Source of the DNA: Verrucomicrobiaceae bacterium UBA1938
GTDB taxonomy: Bacteria; Verrucomicrobiota; Verrucomicrobiia; Verrucomicrobiales; Verrucomicrobiaceae
Length of the DNA: 64,000 nucleotides
Reading direction: 5' to 3'
Assembly (NCBI GenBank): GCA_002336895.1
Contig: DDFC01000026.1
Span: forward strand, 62,001-126,000
A program made the translations under genes and the position numbers. Numbering within the stretch: the stretch's first letter is position 1; every line of letters starts with the position of its first letter. The notes beneath the pieces were generated by a model. That model had not been told where the DNA came from. It worked only from the letters and a program-made list of their open reading frames with translations, and made no database searches. Positions 17,205-27,036 of the stretch are shown here, one piece after another.

Positions 17205-18956
17205 ATGGACCAATGGGAAAGTTCACCAAGAAATAATTTTCCGGCCCGATGGGTCGCGCTGGTGGCTGTACTCGTGTTAGGTTCTGCAAATTCAGTGGCT
17301 CAAACCCCTGTTCGCAACCCCGGGCAGGAGGCTGCCAGAAATCAGGCTATTTCCCAGGATGTGAGCCGCCCCTTTGGCGACTACCGGTATGTTCCTCAAA
17401 CGGGACTCTACAAAGATGTGACTTTCGGCGACCGGGTCGAAGACTTTAAGGAAGGTGCTGGCAAAGTGGGGGCTTTCGTCAACAACCTCAATGTTGCCAC
17501 AGGTTGGTCTCAGTACAATCCAGACGGTCTGTCATACACTCTGTGGGGCGGGGTGAACCAGATCAGGCTGCCTGGTGGTGGAATCTACTATGGCAGTCCT
17601 TTCACAGGAACTACCAGTGGCAACCTTCAGCTCCGCATCTGGCCGTTTATCTTCGACAACTTTTACCTTGGTTATGGCCTGCTCTATGATGACATCCAAG
17701 GCAATTTTCCTGGACGTGAGCAGCTGCCCCCTGATGACCGCTGGGCACAGATCGTCACACTGTCTTTCCGTGCGTCACTCACCATCGGAAACACCGTTGG
17801 CGTCAGCATCCAGCCCTATCTCTACTGGCTTCCAAACAAAGGTGAAGTGGGCTGGGGCATCCCCGGGCCCCTGGCTGGATTTGGAAACTACCAGCCCAAC
17901 CTGAATGCGCTGCTGACGATTCTTTGGAACAAACAAGTCGGGAACTGGAATCTCTCCGTCACCGACATGTTCTCTCCCAGAATTTATCAGTATAACCTCT
18001 GGAACATCTTTGTTAACTCCTCCTCAGGGTTCGGCGACCTCAGTCCCATTGACAGGGTGGGACGTTACGGGCTGGGCAATGGTGCTGGGGATTTGTCCAA
18101 TTACAGCCCTCAGGCAAGGGCCAATGTCCATCCGGGAGACTGGAAAGGCTTTGCTGGCTACTACAATGTTCTTGGTTCTCGCGCCGTAGGCACACTGGGG
18201 TATGATACCAAGAGTCTTCTGTATCTCTATCGCACGGATTTTTGGGACTCTCATTTCCGCGGAGATTTCGCCACCGTATCTGGCGGGGCTTATCTGCAAA
18301 AAGGCAATCCATACTTCAGCGTTTACGGCGGGTACAGCTTCTCCACATCCCAGCCTTTTAACACCTACTTGCATTGGACCACTGTCGGAGCCATCAAGCG
18401 AATCGGTGCCTCGACAAGCGTTTACGCCCAAGGGGGCTACTATTGGTACACAGGCCAGGGGGACGGCGGCACAGGAGCTCTGGCCACCTTGGGCATCGTT
18501 CAGCGGGTGGGCCTGCGTACAAATCATTATGCCGAAGTGGGCCGAAGAATCTACACCCCGCCCACAGGTCCAGCCGGGATCGAAGACTACATTGACTATC
18601 GCATCAACCATATGCTGGGCTCCAGAACTAGCATTGCTGGATTCGTTGGAACGGCAAAAGTTTACACCCGGGAGCAGGGTAACAGTTTCAATGTAAAGTA
18701 TGCCGGTTTGATTCTCAATTACCTGGTCAGCAGCCGCACCAGCACGTTTGCATCCTCGGGCTGGGCAAGGTCGGAAACCGGTGCTGTCAACAGCTACATC
18801 AATGACACCTGGACTCATCGTTTTGGCTTGCATCACAACCTAACTGAAAATATACAGTTTCAGGCCTACTATCAGTACATGGACGTACGTTCCAACACTT
18901 TTTCTAACAACTATAGTGAACATTTCATCTACATTGGTGCTCTCAAGCGTTTCTGA
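17205..18956 (+). CDS. Outer-membrane beta-barrel protein of the polysaccharide locus
   Basis: The 583-residue protein has an N-terminal signal peptide (helix ARWVALVAVLVLGSA, cleavage near VAQ-TP). It is rich in alternating aromatic/polar strands (for example YLGYGLLYDDIQG, YAQGGYYWYTGQG, FQAYYQYMDVRSN). It ends in a C-terminal phenylalanine (IYIGALKRF), the signature by which BAM recognises outer-membrane barrels. Length and strand density fit a barrel of 16-20 strands. It directly precedes and overlaps the Wza-like exporter gene, so a role in polysaccharide export or anchoring is likely. No specific family is recognised with certainty. Confidence 0.7.
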   Translation: MDQWESSPRNNFPARWVALVAVLVLGSANSVAQTPVRNPGQEAARNQAISQDVSRPFGDYRYVPQTGLYKDVTFGDRVEDFKEGAGKVGAFVNNLNVATGWSQYNPDGLSYTLWGGVNQIRLPGGGIYYGSPFTGTTSGNLQLRIWPFIFDNFYLGYGLLYDDIQGNFPGREQLPPDDRWAQIVTLSFRASLTIGNTVGVSIQPYLYWLPNKGEVGWGIPGPLAGFGNYQPNLNALLTILWNKQVGNWNLSVTDMFSPRIYQYNLWNIFVNSSSGFGDLSPIDRVGRYGLGNGAGDLSNYSPQARANVHPGDWKGFAGYYNVLGSRAVGTLGYDTKSLLYLYRTDFWDSHFRGDFATVSGGAYLQKGNPYFSVYGGYSFSTSQPFNTYLHWTTVGAIKRIGASTSVYAQGGYYWYTGQGDGGTGALATLGIVQRVGLRTNHYAEVGRRIYTPPTGPAGIEDYIDYRINHMLGSRTSIAGFVGTAKVYTREQGNSFNVKYAGLILNYLVSSRTSTFASSGWARSETGAVNSYINDTWTHRFGLHHNLTENIQFQAYYQYMDVRSNTFSNNYSEHFIYIGALKRF

Positions 18957-19623
18957 TAAAGTTAATTCTTCAGTTCGGCATTTGGACAAGGCTCTTCTGG
19001 TTTTTGCGGTTCTGACTTCTGTTTCGTGTGGTGGAATGAAGCACTCCGTTGAAGGGCCCCCCATGCCCCTTCCTCCGGCTCAGCTGCCTTCTTCGGCAAA
19101 CTACCGTATTCAGGTGGGGGATTTGATTGATGTCTTTGTGTTGGAAGACACCAGTTTCAATGGCACTTTTGCCATCCGGCCCAGTGGCGACATCATCATG
19201 CCCAAGGTCGGTCGTGTGAACGTGAATGGTCTGAGCCTTGCTGAGGCGGAGTCTCGAATCAAGAAAACGCTTGAAGCGAACCAGCTCAAGCAGGCTTCTG
19301 TCATTGTGGATCCAGGGACACGTGGCGACTCAGGTGCGGGAGGAGGATTGACTGTCCGCATGAGCGGTGAAGTTGTCCAGTTGGGCCGCGTTACTATCCG
19401 TCCTTTGGGGGATGCTCCCATTTCCGCCTACCAGGCCATCGTCGATGCTGGAGGGTTCAAACCCTTTGCCAACAAGCGCAAATCCTACATCCTTCGAAAC
19501 AATCCCGACGGCGTGCTTCGCATCGACGTCAATTTCGAAGCTGTAGAGCTGGGCAAAGCTCAGGATCCGATCGTTAAAGAGGGGGACTGCATCGTGGTTC
19601 CCAGAAAGACTTTTGGACTCTAA
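18916..19623 (+). CDS. Polysaccharide export protein, Wza/Poly_export family
   Basis: The protein contains the Poly_export domain start YRIQVGDLIDVFVLED, then RPSGDIIMPKVGRVNVNGLSLAEAE, and a SLBB-like region VRMSGEVVQLGRVTIRP. These are the hallmarks of outer-membrane polysaccharide exporters. A lipoprotein-like leader (LLVFAVLTSVSCGG) lies at residues 25-40. A TTG start at 18982 would put this leader at the very N-terminus and remove a 41-base overlap with the barrel gene. The GTG at 18916 is listed as the longest version. At about 235 residues it is shorter than E. coli Wza (379). It pairs with the Wzc-like gene that follows. Confidence 0.88.
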   Translation: MNISSTLVLSSVSDKVNSSVRHLDKALLVFAVLTSVSCGGMKHSVEGPPMPLPPAQLPSSANYRIQVGDLIDVFVLEDTSFNGTFAIRPSGDIIMPKVGRVNVNGLSLAEAESRIKKTLEANQLKQASVIVDPGTRGDSGAGGGLTVRMSGEVVQLGRVTIRPLGDAPISAYQAIVDAGGFKPFANKRKSYILRNNPDGVLRIDVNFEAVELGKAQDPIVKEGDCIVVPRKTFGL

Positions 19624-19639
19624 ATCTCTCGACGCAGAT

Positions 19640-21967
19640 ATGCCTTCTCAAGAATTCAAACGCTTCCTCACATTTCAAGACGTTCTGCAGTTCCTGTCCA
19701 GGTATGTCAAATACTGGCGGCTTTCTGTCTTTTGTTCCATTTTAGGCTCCCTTCTGGCTCTTGCCTATTTTGTTTACGGCAAGCCTTCCTACTATTCCAA
19801 AAGCTTGGTTGAGTGGAATTATGTGGACCTGCCGATCAAGTCCGAGATTTCAGACTCTCGCGGCACCAGCCGCTGGGACAACATCCACATTCAGCTGATC
19901 AATGGCTTGCAGTCCAAGTGGCTCGCTGAGCGGACCGCTCTCCGGCTTGGTTTGATCAAGGATGTGACCCAGTTTAGCTCCATCTGGCTCAAGTACATCT
20001 CCAAGCTCCGGGTGACAAGTTCCGTTGCATCCCACTTGGAGATCGAGGTTTATGTCTATGAACCCAGGCTGGCCAAGCTTTGGCCTGAGGCCATGCTGCT
20101 TGAGTATCATGACTACCTTACCGAGTCTCGCATCAAGCATCGCGATCAGCTCATCCAAGGCTTTACCAAGGAAATGGACCGCATCAAAGAGAACCTGAAA
20201 GCCGAGACGGAGCGCGACCGGCGTTTCGAGTCCGAGAATCAGATTCTTGAAAACTACGTGGCCAACAACAAGCTCGAGCAGCTTCCCTCACAGATGCTGA
20301 CCTACCGTTCGCAGCTTGATGCCATGGATGAGATGGAGAAGTTTATCGAAGCTACTGCGCCCAGCAGTGGAGAAAAGCTGGCTTTGCTGCAAAAATACCG
20401 CGCCTCTCCGCTGCCGGTTGGCACCATTGTCCGCCGTGGAGAAGAGATTGATCCTTTCCTGATCAAAAACGCCGCCGCGGCAGTCGTTGGAGGAGCCACT
20501 GGGGACAGCTCCAAGGCCGCCCCGCAGGCAGTTCCGCCCACAGGCAGAGCCGCCCACCCTAACACCACGATCGTCATGCCCGAAAACGCCGAGCGCACCT
20601 CCGAATGGGAGGAGATTGACCGCAGTCTGCGCGAGGCTCAGAGTGAATATCAGCGCCTGGGTGCCAACTTGCTGCCCGGCCACGAAAAGATGCGGGAAAT
20701 CAGAAAGCAGATCGAAAACCTCACTTTCGCGCTTGATGGTGAATGGAAGAAGGAGCTCGCGGCTTTTCATCTGGAGCGGGCTCATATCAATCAGCGCCTC
20801 AAGGAGCTTCAGGAGCAGCTGCCGGAATACCGTCAGCTCATTGCAGGCTATGATGACTACCGCCGCGATTTCAGGCTTCAGTCGAGTGGCAGGCTCGCCT
20901 GGGAGCAGGCCTTTGTGACCATGAAATCTCGGCTGGCTGCCATGGAATACACCGGCCCTGAAGTCCAGGTGGATTTCGAGTTCAAGGGGTTCTCAGATAT
21001 TCGAGATGAGATCCCAGTCTCCCCCAACAAGCAGAAGCTCCTGACTTACGCGCTGGCTCTTTCTTTGGGCCTCGGGGTGGGGGCGCCTGTTTTGTCCGAG
21101 CGCCTGCGCTTCACCTCCTCATTCGTGGCTGAGGCGGAAAAATACTGCCAGTATCCTGCCTGCGGCATTGTCCCTTTGATGGATGCCAAAGACCAGCTGC
21201 TGCTTGGGGATGGGGGGGATTCTGAGGCCGGTGGCATCGCCAGCACTCATGCCCTGGAGGCCTTCCGCATCATCCGCACCTCGCTGCCCTTTTATGCACC
21301 GAAGGATTACAAGCAGCAGGTGATCATGGTTACGAGCGCCCGTCCCAGCGACGGCAAGAGCACCGTGGCCATGCACCTGGCGAGATCCTTCGCTGAGAGC
21401 GGGGAGAAAGTCCTGTTGATCGACGCTGACCTCAGGCGTGGCACTCTGCACCGGCTGTTCGCGCTCGACAGCAGTCATGTCGGACTCGTCGAAGTGCTCG
21501 GGGGGGAGAAGGGCCTGGAATGGCAGGATACGGTGCAGCCTACTCCTGTGAGCAATCTGGAGTTCATTTCACGAGGCAAGAAATCGAAGGTCACGCCTGA
21601 TTTGCTTTCCACCAGCAAACTTCAGGGCTTCATCAGCCAGCTGCGTCCGCTATATGACCGCGTCATCGTGGACACACCGCCCTTGCTGGGCCTGGCCGAC
21701 TCCTTGCTCATCAGCAAATCGGTGGACGGTCTCATCTTTGTGATCCGCTCGGATCAGACCACCCAGCGGGATGTTGCCACCGCTTCCGAGATCCTGCACC
21801 AGTCTGGCGCGCGAGTGTATGGTTTTGTGCTGAACTGCGTCAACCTGAGCCGCCTGGAAAACTCCTACTACTACGGCACCTACTATTCGAGGTACTACGA
21901 GCCCACTTACTACAGCAGCTCGAACCGCAGAAGTGCTGAAAATTCGAAGCCCCACACCAAGGCTTGA
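19640..21967 (+). CDS. Wzc-like polysaccharide co-polymerase with tyrosine-kinase domain
   Basis: The ATG at 19640 is preferred; an in-frame TTG at 19613 would overlap wza by 11 bases. The protein has about 775 residues. An N-terminal transmembrane helix (residues about 25-45) opens a Wzz-type periplasmic domain with long coiled coils (about 160-420), and a second helix is near 465. A cytosolic BY-kinase domain has Walker A ARPSDGKST (about 570), Walker A' LLIDADLR (about 597) and Walker B VIVDTPP (about 676). A C-terminal tyrosine cluster (SYYYGTYYSRYYEPTYY) is the autophosphorylation tail. Such proteins control chain length and export in Wzx/Wzy pathways. Confidence 0.92.
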   Translation: MPSQEFKRFLTFQDVLQFLSRYVKYWRLSVFCSILGSLLALAYFVYGKPSYYSKSLVEWNYVDLPIKSEISDSRGTSRWDNIHIQLINGLQSKWLAERTALRLGLIKDVTQFSSIWLKYISKLRVTSSVASHLEIEVYVYEPRLAKLWPEAMLLEYHDYLTESRIKHRDQLIQGFTKEMDRIKENLKAETERDRRFESENQILENYVANNKLEQLPSQMLTYRSQLDAMDEMEKFIEATAPSSGEKLALLQKYRASPLPVGTIVRRGEEIDPFLIKNAAAAVVGGATGDSSKAAPQAVPPTGRAAHPNTTIVMPENAERTSEWEEIDRSLREAQSEYQRLGANLLPGHEKMREIRKQIENLTFALDGEWKKELAAFHLERAHINQRLKELQEQLPEYRQLIAGYDDYRRDFRLQSSGRLAWEQAFVTMKSRLAAMEYTGPEVQVDFEFKGFSDIRDEIPVSPNKQKLLTYALALSLGLGVGAPVLSERLRFTSSFVAEAEKYCQYPACGIVPLMDAKDQLLLGDGGDSEAGGIASTHALEAFRIIRTSLPFYAPKDYKQQVIMVTSARPSDGKSTVAMHLARSFAESGEKVLLIDADLRRGTLHRLFALDSSHVGLVEVLGGEKGLEWQDTVQPTPVSNLEFISRGKKSKVTPDLLSTSKLQGFISQLRPLYDRVIVDTPPLLGLADSLLISKSVDGLIFVIRSDQTTQRDVATASEILHQSGARVYGFVLNCVNLSRLENSYYYGTYYSRYYEPTYYSSSNRRSAENSKPHTKA

Positions 21968-21997
21968 CTTGGAGTTGTGAATTCGGGCTTTTCTCAC

Positions 21998-23131
21998 ATG
22001 GGAATCAGTGTTCTTCACGTGCTTCACTCCTATCGCGCCGGCGGTATGGAGAACATGATAGGCCAGATGGCATGGGAGCTTTCCCATTCAGGTGTTGCCG
22101 TTTCCATCTGCGCCCTGGCTGGAACGGATGAGTTCAGGAACAGGCTCCCCCCCTCCACGCCCGTGTGGGACCTGCAGAAGCGCCGCGGACTTGATCTGCG
22201 CTGTGCGGCGCGGCTGGGCGGCATCATTCGTGAACTGAAGCCTGATGTGGTGCATTCCCACAATTGGAATGCCCTGGTGTATTCCCTCCTGGCTCTTCGC
22301 ACCAGCCGCACACCTCTCCTGCATGGCGAGCACGCCTTGCTCTATGGCTGGGAACGCGCGCCCTGGCGGCTCTGGCTCCGCAGGCTTTTTTACGCGCGCT
22401 GTGATGTCGTGCACACGGTCTCGCATGGGCAGGTGCGGGACATGGCCGCTCTGGGCCTGACAAATCATCTTGATGTGAGCGTGATTCGCAATGGTGTGGA
22501 CACGCGGAAATTTTCCCCACAGGACAAGGCGCAATGTCGCCGCACTTTGGGCCTACCGGTGGAGGGGCCATGCATCGGCATGGCGGCGCGCTATGTTCCG
22601 GAAAAGCGCCACTCCCTGCTGCTGAAGGCATTTGAGCAGATCGCAGCCAGGCATCCTGGCGTCAGCCTCGTGCTGGCCGGTGCAGGTGGAAACTGCGAGG
22701 CCGAAACATGCGAGATCGTCTCACGTCATCCATTCTCCAGCCGCATCTTCCGCCTGGGGCATCACAATGACATGGCCGCCGTTTACAATGCGCTTGACTT
22801 GCTTGTGCTGACTTCCACCTCTGAAGGAATGTCCAATGTCACTCTGGAGGCCATGAGCTGCGGTGTGCCTGTGCTCATGAATGCCTCTTGTGGTTCTGAA
22901 GAACTCATCCAGCAGGACATCAATGGCATCGTGGCGGCCATGGAGGACGCCGGTGATGTATCGCAGGCGGTCTGCGCTCTTTTAGATCAGCCCGAACGGC
23001 TGAAAACCATGGGGGCACAGGCTCGTGCGGGTATTGAGCAGGACTATCCTCTCACAAAGACCGCCGCCCAGTATGCCACGACCTATGCCGCCTTGGCTGG
23101 CAAACACCGCACCACAGGGGAGGGCGCCTGA
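21998..23131 (+). CDS. GT4-family glycosyltransferase
   Basis: ATG at 21998 gives the family-typical N-terminus ISVLHVLHSYRAGGMENM. A GTG seven codons upstream is the alternative, but its GGAG lies only two bases before it. The 377-residue product contains GMAARYVPEKRHSLLLKAF and the E-x7-E motif in STSEGMSNVTLEAMSCG, giving a GT-B retaining transferase. It is located right after the export kinase and before the polymerase, within the same forward operon. The next gene begins directly after its stop codon. Confidence 0.9.
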   Translation: MGISVLHVLHSYRAGGMENMIGQMAWELSHSGVAVSICALAGTDEFRNRLPPSTPVWDLQKRRGLDLRCAARLGGIIRELKPDVVHSHNWNALVYSLLALRTSRTPLLHGEHALLYGWERAPWRLWLRRLFYARCDVVHTVSHGQVRDMAALGLTNHLDVSVIRNGVDTRKFSPQDKAQCRRTLGLPVEGPCIGMAARYVPEKRHSLLLKAFEQIAARHPGVSLVLAGAGGNCEAETCEIVSRHPFSSRIFRLGHHNDMAAVYNALDLLVLTSTSEGMSNVTLEAMSCGVPVLMNASCGSEELIQQDINGIVAAMEDAGDVSQAVCALLDQPERLKTMGAQARAGIEQDYPLTKTAAQYATTYAALAGKHRTTGEGA

Positions 23132-24616
23132 GTGGACTTCATCAGCGCCTGCCTCCTGCTCTTCATGTGGTATGTCCGCCCGCAGGACATTTTTGCCATC
23201 ATCAGCGGCGTCAGTGTTGTCAAATACCTGATGTATGTGGGCATCGTCGCGACTGTGCGGCGGCCTGGAGGTCTCAAGGCGGCCATCTTATGGGCTGTTC
23301 CCATTGACTGGCTGATCACGGCCTACTGCGTGTGGGCCATCTATGTTACTCCGGAGCACACGGCCACGGCCAAGGAGGTCTTTACCTACTTCAGCTTTCA
23401 CATGGTCACCGCTCTGGCGCTCACCAACTGGAGGCGCATCGAAACCTTTCTCAACTGCTGGTTCATCTGCCTTGGCATTTTGGCCCTGCTGGCTGTTTCC
23501 ACCCACTGGGGTTTTGAACTCGTGAAGGGCTCGGCGGAACTCACCGTTGCATTTCATGATCGTCTGACCCTCAACACCTGGATCTATCGTAATCCAAACG
23601 CACTCGGGCATGGTGTCATGGCGCTCATTCCCGGCGGTATCGCCTGGTTTTTCATGTCGGGCTCAAAGAACCGCCTGCTCGGGATGATCATGGTCGCTCT
23701 TGCCATCCACTGCGTGCTGCTTACCGAATCCAAGGGGGCGTTCCTCGCTGGGGCTGGCGGGCTGATGATGCTGTTTTTGTTCAAGCGGCCGGTATGGTTC
23801 CAGATTATGGCGCTGATCATTGGCTACGCGGTCGGCCTGGCTGCCCTGAAGAGCTTGCCGCGCATGAACACCCTGTCCAAAAACGACGAGGGCATTCAGG
23901 GCCGCATGATTGTGTGGCAGCAGGCAAAGGCCAGCATGGAGGCGGCCCCCAATGGCGTTGGGTTGAAGGCTTTTCAGGGGTATGTGCCCATCCGTGTCGC
24001 CATTCTGCACAGGACTTGGTACATGCCCATTGCCACCCATGGCAGCTATGTCCGACATGGCGCAGATCTTGGCTACGTGGGGCTCATGCTCTTTGCCGGT
24101 GTCTTCTATGGCGGGGCGCGGGTTCTTATTACGGCCCAGACCAAACCGGGCAGTGAGGCCCTGCGTGTGCAGCGGGCCATCTACGCCCTCCTCGTCACCA
24201 TCGCAATTTCATGCTGGGTGGTGGACCGGGCTTATCAGATGGATTATTTCCTTCTCTCAGGTCTGGTATCAGCCTTTCACCGGCAATTCCTGCCTAAGCC
24301 CCGGTCGGCTGAGTCTGACGAACTCAATGCGGCTGGAGATGCAGCGCATGATCACGGCGCCACGCTGCTGCTTCCGGCGAGCAGCACCGGGCAGACGTAC
24401 GAGGCTGCCAATGACCACCCTTCCTCATCAATCGTCACCACGGAAGAGGATGAAGTTGCGGATGCAAAGGGCTCAGAGCTGCAAGGCGGGGCAGATGGTG
24501 CAGTCAAGCTCGGGTGGAACCGCATCGGTCTCCTGGACATTCTGATCATGTATGGTCTCATGGAGACTTTGGTTTACTATTGGGACCTTTTCTCCACGGA
24601 CTTTGTGGTGTTTTGA
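23132..24616 (+). CDS. O-antigen ligase/polymerase-like membrane protein (Wzy type)
   Basis: This 494-residue protein has about eleven hydrophobic helices through residue 390 and a long hydrophilic, acidic C-terminal tail of about 80 residues. A last hydrophobic stretch sits at the very end. The large periplasmic loop before the last helices holds NDEGIQGRMIVWQQA and PNGVGLKAFQGY. The pattern R-x-x-x-W-(x)n-G-x-G is characteristic of the Wzy_C/O-antigen ligase family. It begins with GTG immediately after the previous TGA. It probably polymerises the lipid-linked repeat unit at the periplasmic side. Ligase activity cannot be excluded from sequence alone. Confidence 0.8.
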   Translation: MDFISACLLLFMWYVRPQDIFAIISGVSVVKYLMYVGIVATVRRPGGLKAAILWAVPIDWLITAYCVWAIYVTPEHTATAKEVFTYFSFHMVTALALTNWRRIETFLNCWFICLGILALLAVSTHWGFELVKGSAELTVAFHDRLTLNTWIYRNPNALGHGVMALIPGGIAWFFMSGSKNRLLGMIMVALAIHCVLLTESKGAFLAGAGGLMMLFLFKRPVWFQIMALIIGYAVGLAALKSLPRMNTLSKNDEGIQGRMIVWQQAKASMEAAPNGVGLKAFQGYVPIRVAILHRTWYMPIATHGSYVRHGADLGYVGLMLFAGVFYGGARVLITAQTKPGSEALRVQRAIYALLVTIAISCWVVDRAYQMDYFLLSGLVSAFHRQFLPKPRSAESDELNAAGDAAHDHGATLLLPASSTGQTYEAANDHPSSSIVTTEEDEVADAKGSELQGGADGAVKLGWNRIGLLDILIMYGLMETLVYYWDLFSTDFVVF

Positions 24617-24618
24617 CC

Positions 24619-25857
24619 ATGCGTATTCTTTGGGTCAAAACCAGTCCGCTGCACCCGCTCACGCGAGGTGGTGATCTGCGTACCTTTCATGTGCTGCGGC
24701 ACTTGCATCAGCGTCATGAGGTCACCTTTGTGGGCATGACGGCGGATGACGGGCAGGTGGCGGGCGCGCGGCAGTCGGGCGAGTATGCCACCCACGCTTT
24801 CTGGGCGCATGAGCCCGGTGCCTCGCTGCAGCTGGCACGGTGGAAGTTTCTCGCCGGTGCGGCGGCAAACCTCGCCTCGCCACTGCCGTATGCCGTGTCC
24901 CGGTTCAAGTCGGCGCAGCTGTGTCGGCTGCTTGCTGCCAAGCTCAGAGAGCAGCACTATGATGTGGTGGTGGCAGACTTTCTCTTTCCTGCGGCCAGTC
25001 TCCCCTGGGAGCTCAAAGAGGCCAGCGGCTGCCCGTGGGTGCTCTTCCAGCACAATGTGGAGTCCATGATCTGGCGGCGCAGGGCCGAAGGCAAGACTGG
25101 CCTCAGCGCGCTTTACTACCAGACACAGCGCGACCGCATGCTGCGCTTTGAAAAAGAGGCCAGCAGCCGCTTCGATGGTGTGCTCGCCGTCTCCGATGAA
25201 GATGCGCGGATTTTCAAAGAGGAGATGCATCTGCCCAATGTCCTCGGCGTGGTGCCCACAGGCGTGGATCTGGACTACTTTCAGGCGCAGCCCAGGACGA
25301 AGTCTCCCATGCCCACCGTCATGTTCATGGGATCGATGGACTGGTATGCCAATGTGGATGGCGTGAAGTGGTTTGCCGAGGCCGTGTGGCCTCTGGTGCA
25401 GGCAGAGATGCCGCAGGCCAGATTTCAAGTGGTGGGGCGCAAGCCGCCTGCGGAGATACAGGCCCTCGCCGCCAGTGGAAAAAACATCGAGGTCACCGGC
25501 ACTGTGCCGGATGTGAGGCCCTACCTGCGCAGCGCCGATGTCATCGTGGTGCCTCTGCGTATTGGCGGTGGCACGCGGCTGAAAATTTACGAGGCCATGG
25601 CCGCCGAGGTGCCGGTGGTATCTACGACCATTGGGGCAGAAGGCTTGGCCGTGACGCATGGCCGCCATGTGCTGCTGGCAGACAGCGCCGATGACACCGC
25701 CGCGCAGGTTCTGGCCGTGCTGCGGAATCCGGCGGCAGGAGATGAACTGGCACGCCATGCACTGGAGGAGGTGGCGCGCCCATGCTCCTGGGCCGCCGCC
25801 GCGCAGATCTTTGAGACGGCCTGCTCGGATCTTATTCAAAAGCGCAGCCGCTCATGA
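24619..25857 (+). CDS. GT4-family glycosyltransferase
   Basis: The ATG at 24619, two bases after the previous stop, starts the conserved RILWVKTSPLHPLTRGGDLR. The frame continues upstream but only through the previous gene. The 412-residue protein has the GT-B fold, with TVMFMGSMDWYANVDGVKWF and the nucleotide-binding motif RIGGGTRLKIYEAMAAEVPVV. The latter belongs to a GT4 subgroup where the first Glu of E-x7-E is replaced by a glycine-rich GGGTR. It ends with an ATGA overlap into the GT2 gene, so the two are probably made together. Confidence 0.88.
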   Translation: MRILWVKTSPLHPLTRGGDLRTFHVLRHLHQRHEVTFVGMTADDGQVAGARQSGEYATHAFWAHEPGASLQLARWKFLAGAAANLASPLPYAVSRFKSAQLCRLLAAKLREQHYDVVVADFLFPAASLPWELKEASGCPWVLFQHNVESMIWRRRAEGKTGLSALYYQTQRDRMLRFEKEASSRFDGVLAVSDEDARIFKEEMHLPNVLGVVPTGVDLDYFQAQPRTKSPMPTVMFMGSMDWYANVDGVKWFAEAVWPLVQAEMPQARFQVVGRKPPAEIQALAASGKNIEVTGTVPDVRPYLRSADVIVVPLRIGGGTRLKIYEAMAAEVPVVSTTIGAEGLAVTHGRHVLLADSADDTAAQVLAVLRNPAAGDELARHALEEVARPCSWAAAAQIFETACSDLIQKRSRS

Positions 25858-27032
25858 TCACCGCAGCCTGGATCATGCTCATCGTCAGCGTCGCCGCCGT
25901 GGTGCACTGCTACGTTTCCTATCCGCTGTGGTGGCATCTGCTGGGCAGCCGCAGACCCATGTTGCCGCAGCCTCCGGCGCAGGAGGAAAAGGCACTGCCT
26001 CATGTGTCCGTCATCGTGGCTGGCTACAACGAAGCCGGATGCATCGCACGTCGGGTCGAAAACCTGCTGCAGTGTGACTACCCGGCCGACCGTCTGGAAA
26101 TCATCATCGCCTCCGACGGTTCCGATGACGGCACCGCCAGTCTGGCCGTGCAGGCGGCGGGCGGAGACGCCCGCGTGCGAGTGCTGGATTTCGCGCAGCG
26201 GCGCGGAAAGGTGCATGTGCTCAATGAAGTCTGCCCGCAGGCAAAAGGCAGCATTCTGGTGCTGAGCGACGCCAATGTGGACTTTGCCCCCGACACGCTG
26301 CGCTGCCTCGTGCGGCGCTTTCAAGATGACAAAGTGGCCTGTGTCTGCGGCAAGCTGATCTTCAGGCCCAGGGAAGGGGAGGCGCACACCCAGTCCGAGG
26401 GCGTTTACTGGAAGCTCGAAACCTGGCTGAAGCAGCACGAGGGCGGGCGCGGTGTGCTGCTCGGTGCCAATGGGGCCAACTACGCCCTGCGGCGCGATCT
26501 CTGGGCAGGCTGCCCGCCGGAGATCGTGGTGGAGGATCTCTACATTCCGCTGCGTCTGCTCATGGATGGCTGGGCGGTGGTGTTTGAGCCCAGCGCGCTG
26601 GCTTATGAGGAGCTGCCACCGGCGCTCTCAGATGAGTTCGGGCGTCGTGTACGTATCGGGGCGGGGGACTACCAGATTCTCTCCCGCTGCCTGACGCTGC
26701 TGCAGCCTGAGCGTGGCCTCGCGGCATGGGTGTTCTTTTCGCACAAGGTGCTGCGCTGGCTTGCCCCGTTGTTCATGCTGAGCGGACTGCTGGCGGTGCT
26801 TGTCCTGATGCTGCTCGGCGCGTTCGGATCGCTCGTGCTGGGTGTGGTCAGTCTGGCGCTGGTGCTTCTGACTGCAGCCGGATTTTACTCGCATCGCCTG
26901 CCCGGGCCGCTGGGGCGGCTGGCGGCGGTGTGCGCTTACTTTGCCAGCATGAATGCTGCGCTGCTTCTGGGCTTCATACGCTGGCTTAGAGGCGGACAAA
27001 AAACTACCTGGACACGAACCCGCAGAGCCTGA
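25854..27032 (+). CDS. Membrane-anchored GT2 glycosyltransferase
   Basis: The 392-residue protein has an N-terminal hydrophobic helix, then a GT-A domain. The domain shows VSVIVAGYNEAGCIARRV, IIASDGSDDGTA, the DxD-type VLSDANVDF, a VVEDLYIPLRL (ED acidic base) and a late R-x-R-R-like R-V-R-I-G-A-G-D-Y. Three to four C-terminal helices follow (about 290-380). The layout matches processive or membrane GT2 enzymes of the BcsA/NodC/PgaC group, although the canonical QxxRW is not visible, so single-step transfer is possible. It is coupled by ATGA to the upstream GT4 and followed four bases later by the deacetylase-like gene. Confidence 0.85.
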   Translation: MITAAWIMLIVSVAAVVHCYVSYPLWWHLLGSRRPMLPQPPAQEEKALPHVSVIVAGYNEAGCIARRVENLLQCDYPADRLEIIIASDGSDDGTASLAVQAAGGDARVRVLDFAQRRGKVHVLNEVCPQAKGSILVLSDANVDFAPDTLRCLVRRFQDDKVACVCGKLIFRPREGEAHTQSEGVYWKLETWLKQHEGGRGVLLGANGANYALRRDLWAGCPPEIVVEDLYIPLRLLMDGWAVVFEPSALAYEELPPALSDEFGRRVRIGAGDYQILSRCLTLLQPERGLAAWVFFSHKVLRWLAPLFMLSGLLAVLVLMLLGAFGSLVLGVVSLALVLLTAAGFYSHRLPGPLGRLAAVCAYFASMNAALLLGFIRWLRGGQKTTWTRTRRA

Positions 27033-27036
27033 CCGC

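Noticed and set aside
24577..25839. Long reverse-strand frame (420 codons) opposite the GT4 gene at 24619
   Set aside because: Its translation is His/Arg-rich without any motif and mirrors a clear glycosyltransferase on the other strand; long antisense frames are expected at this GC.
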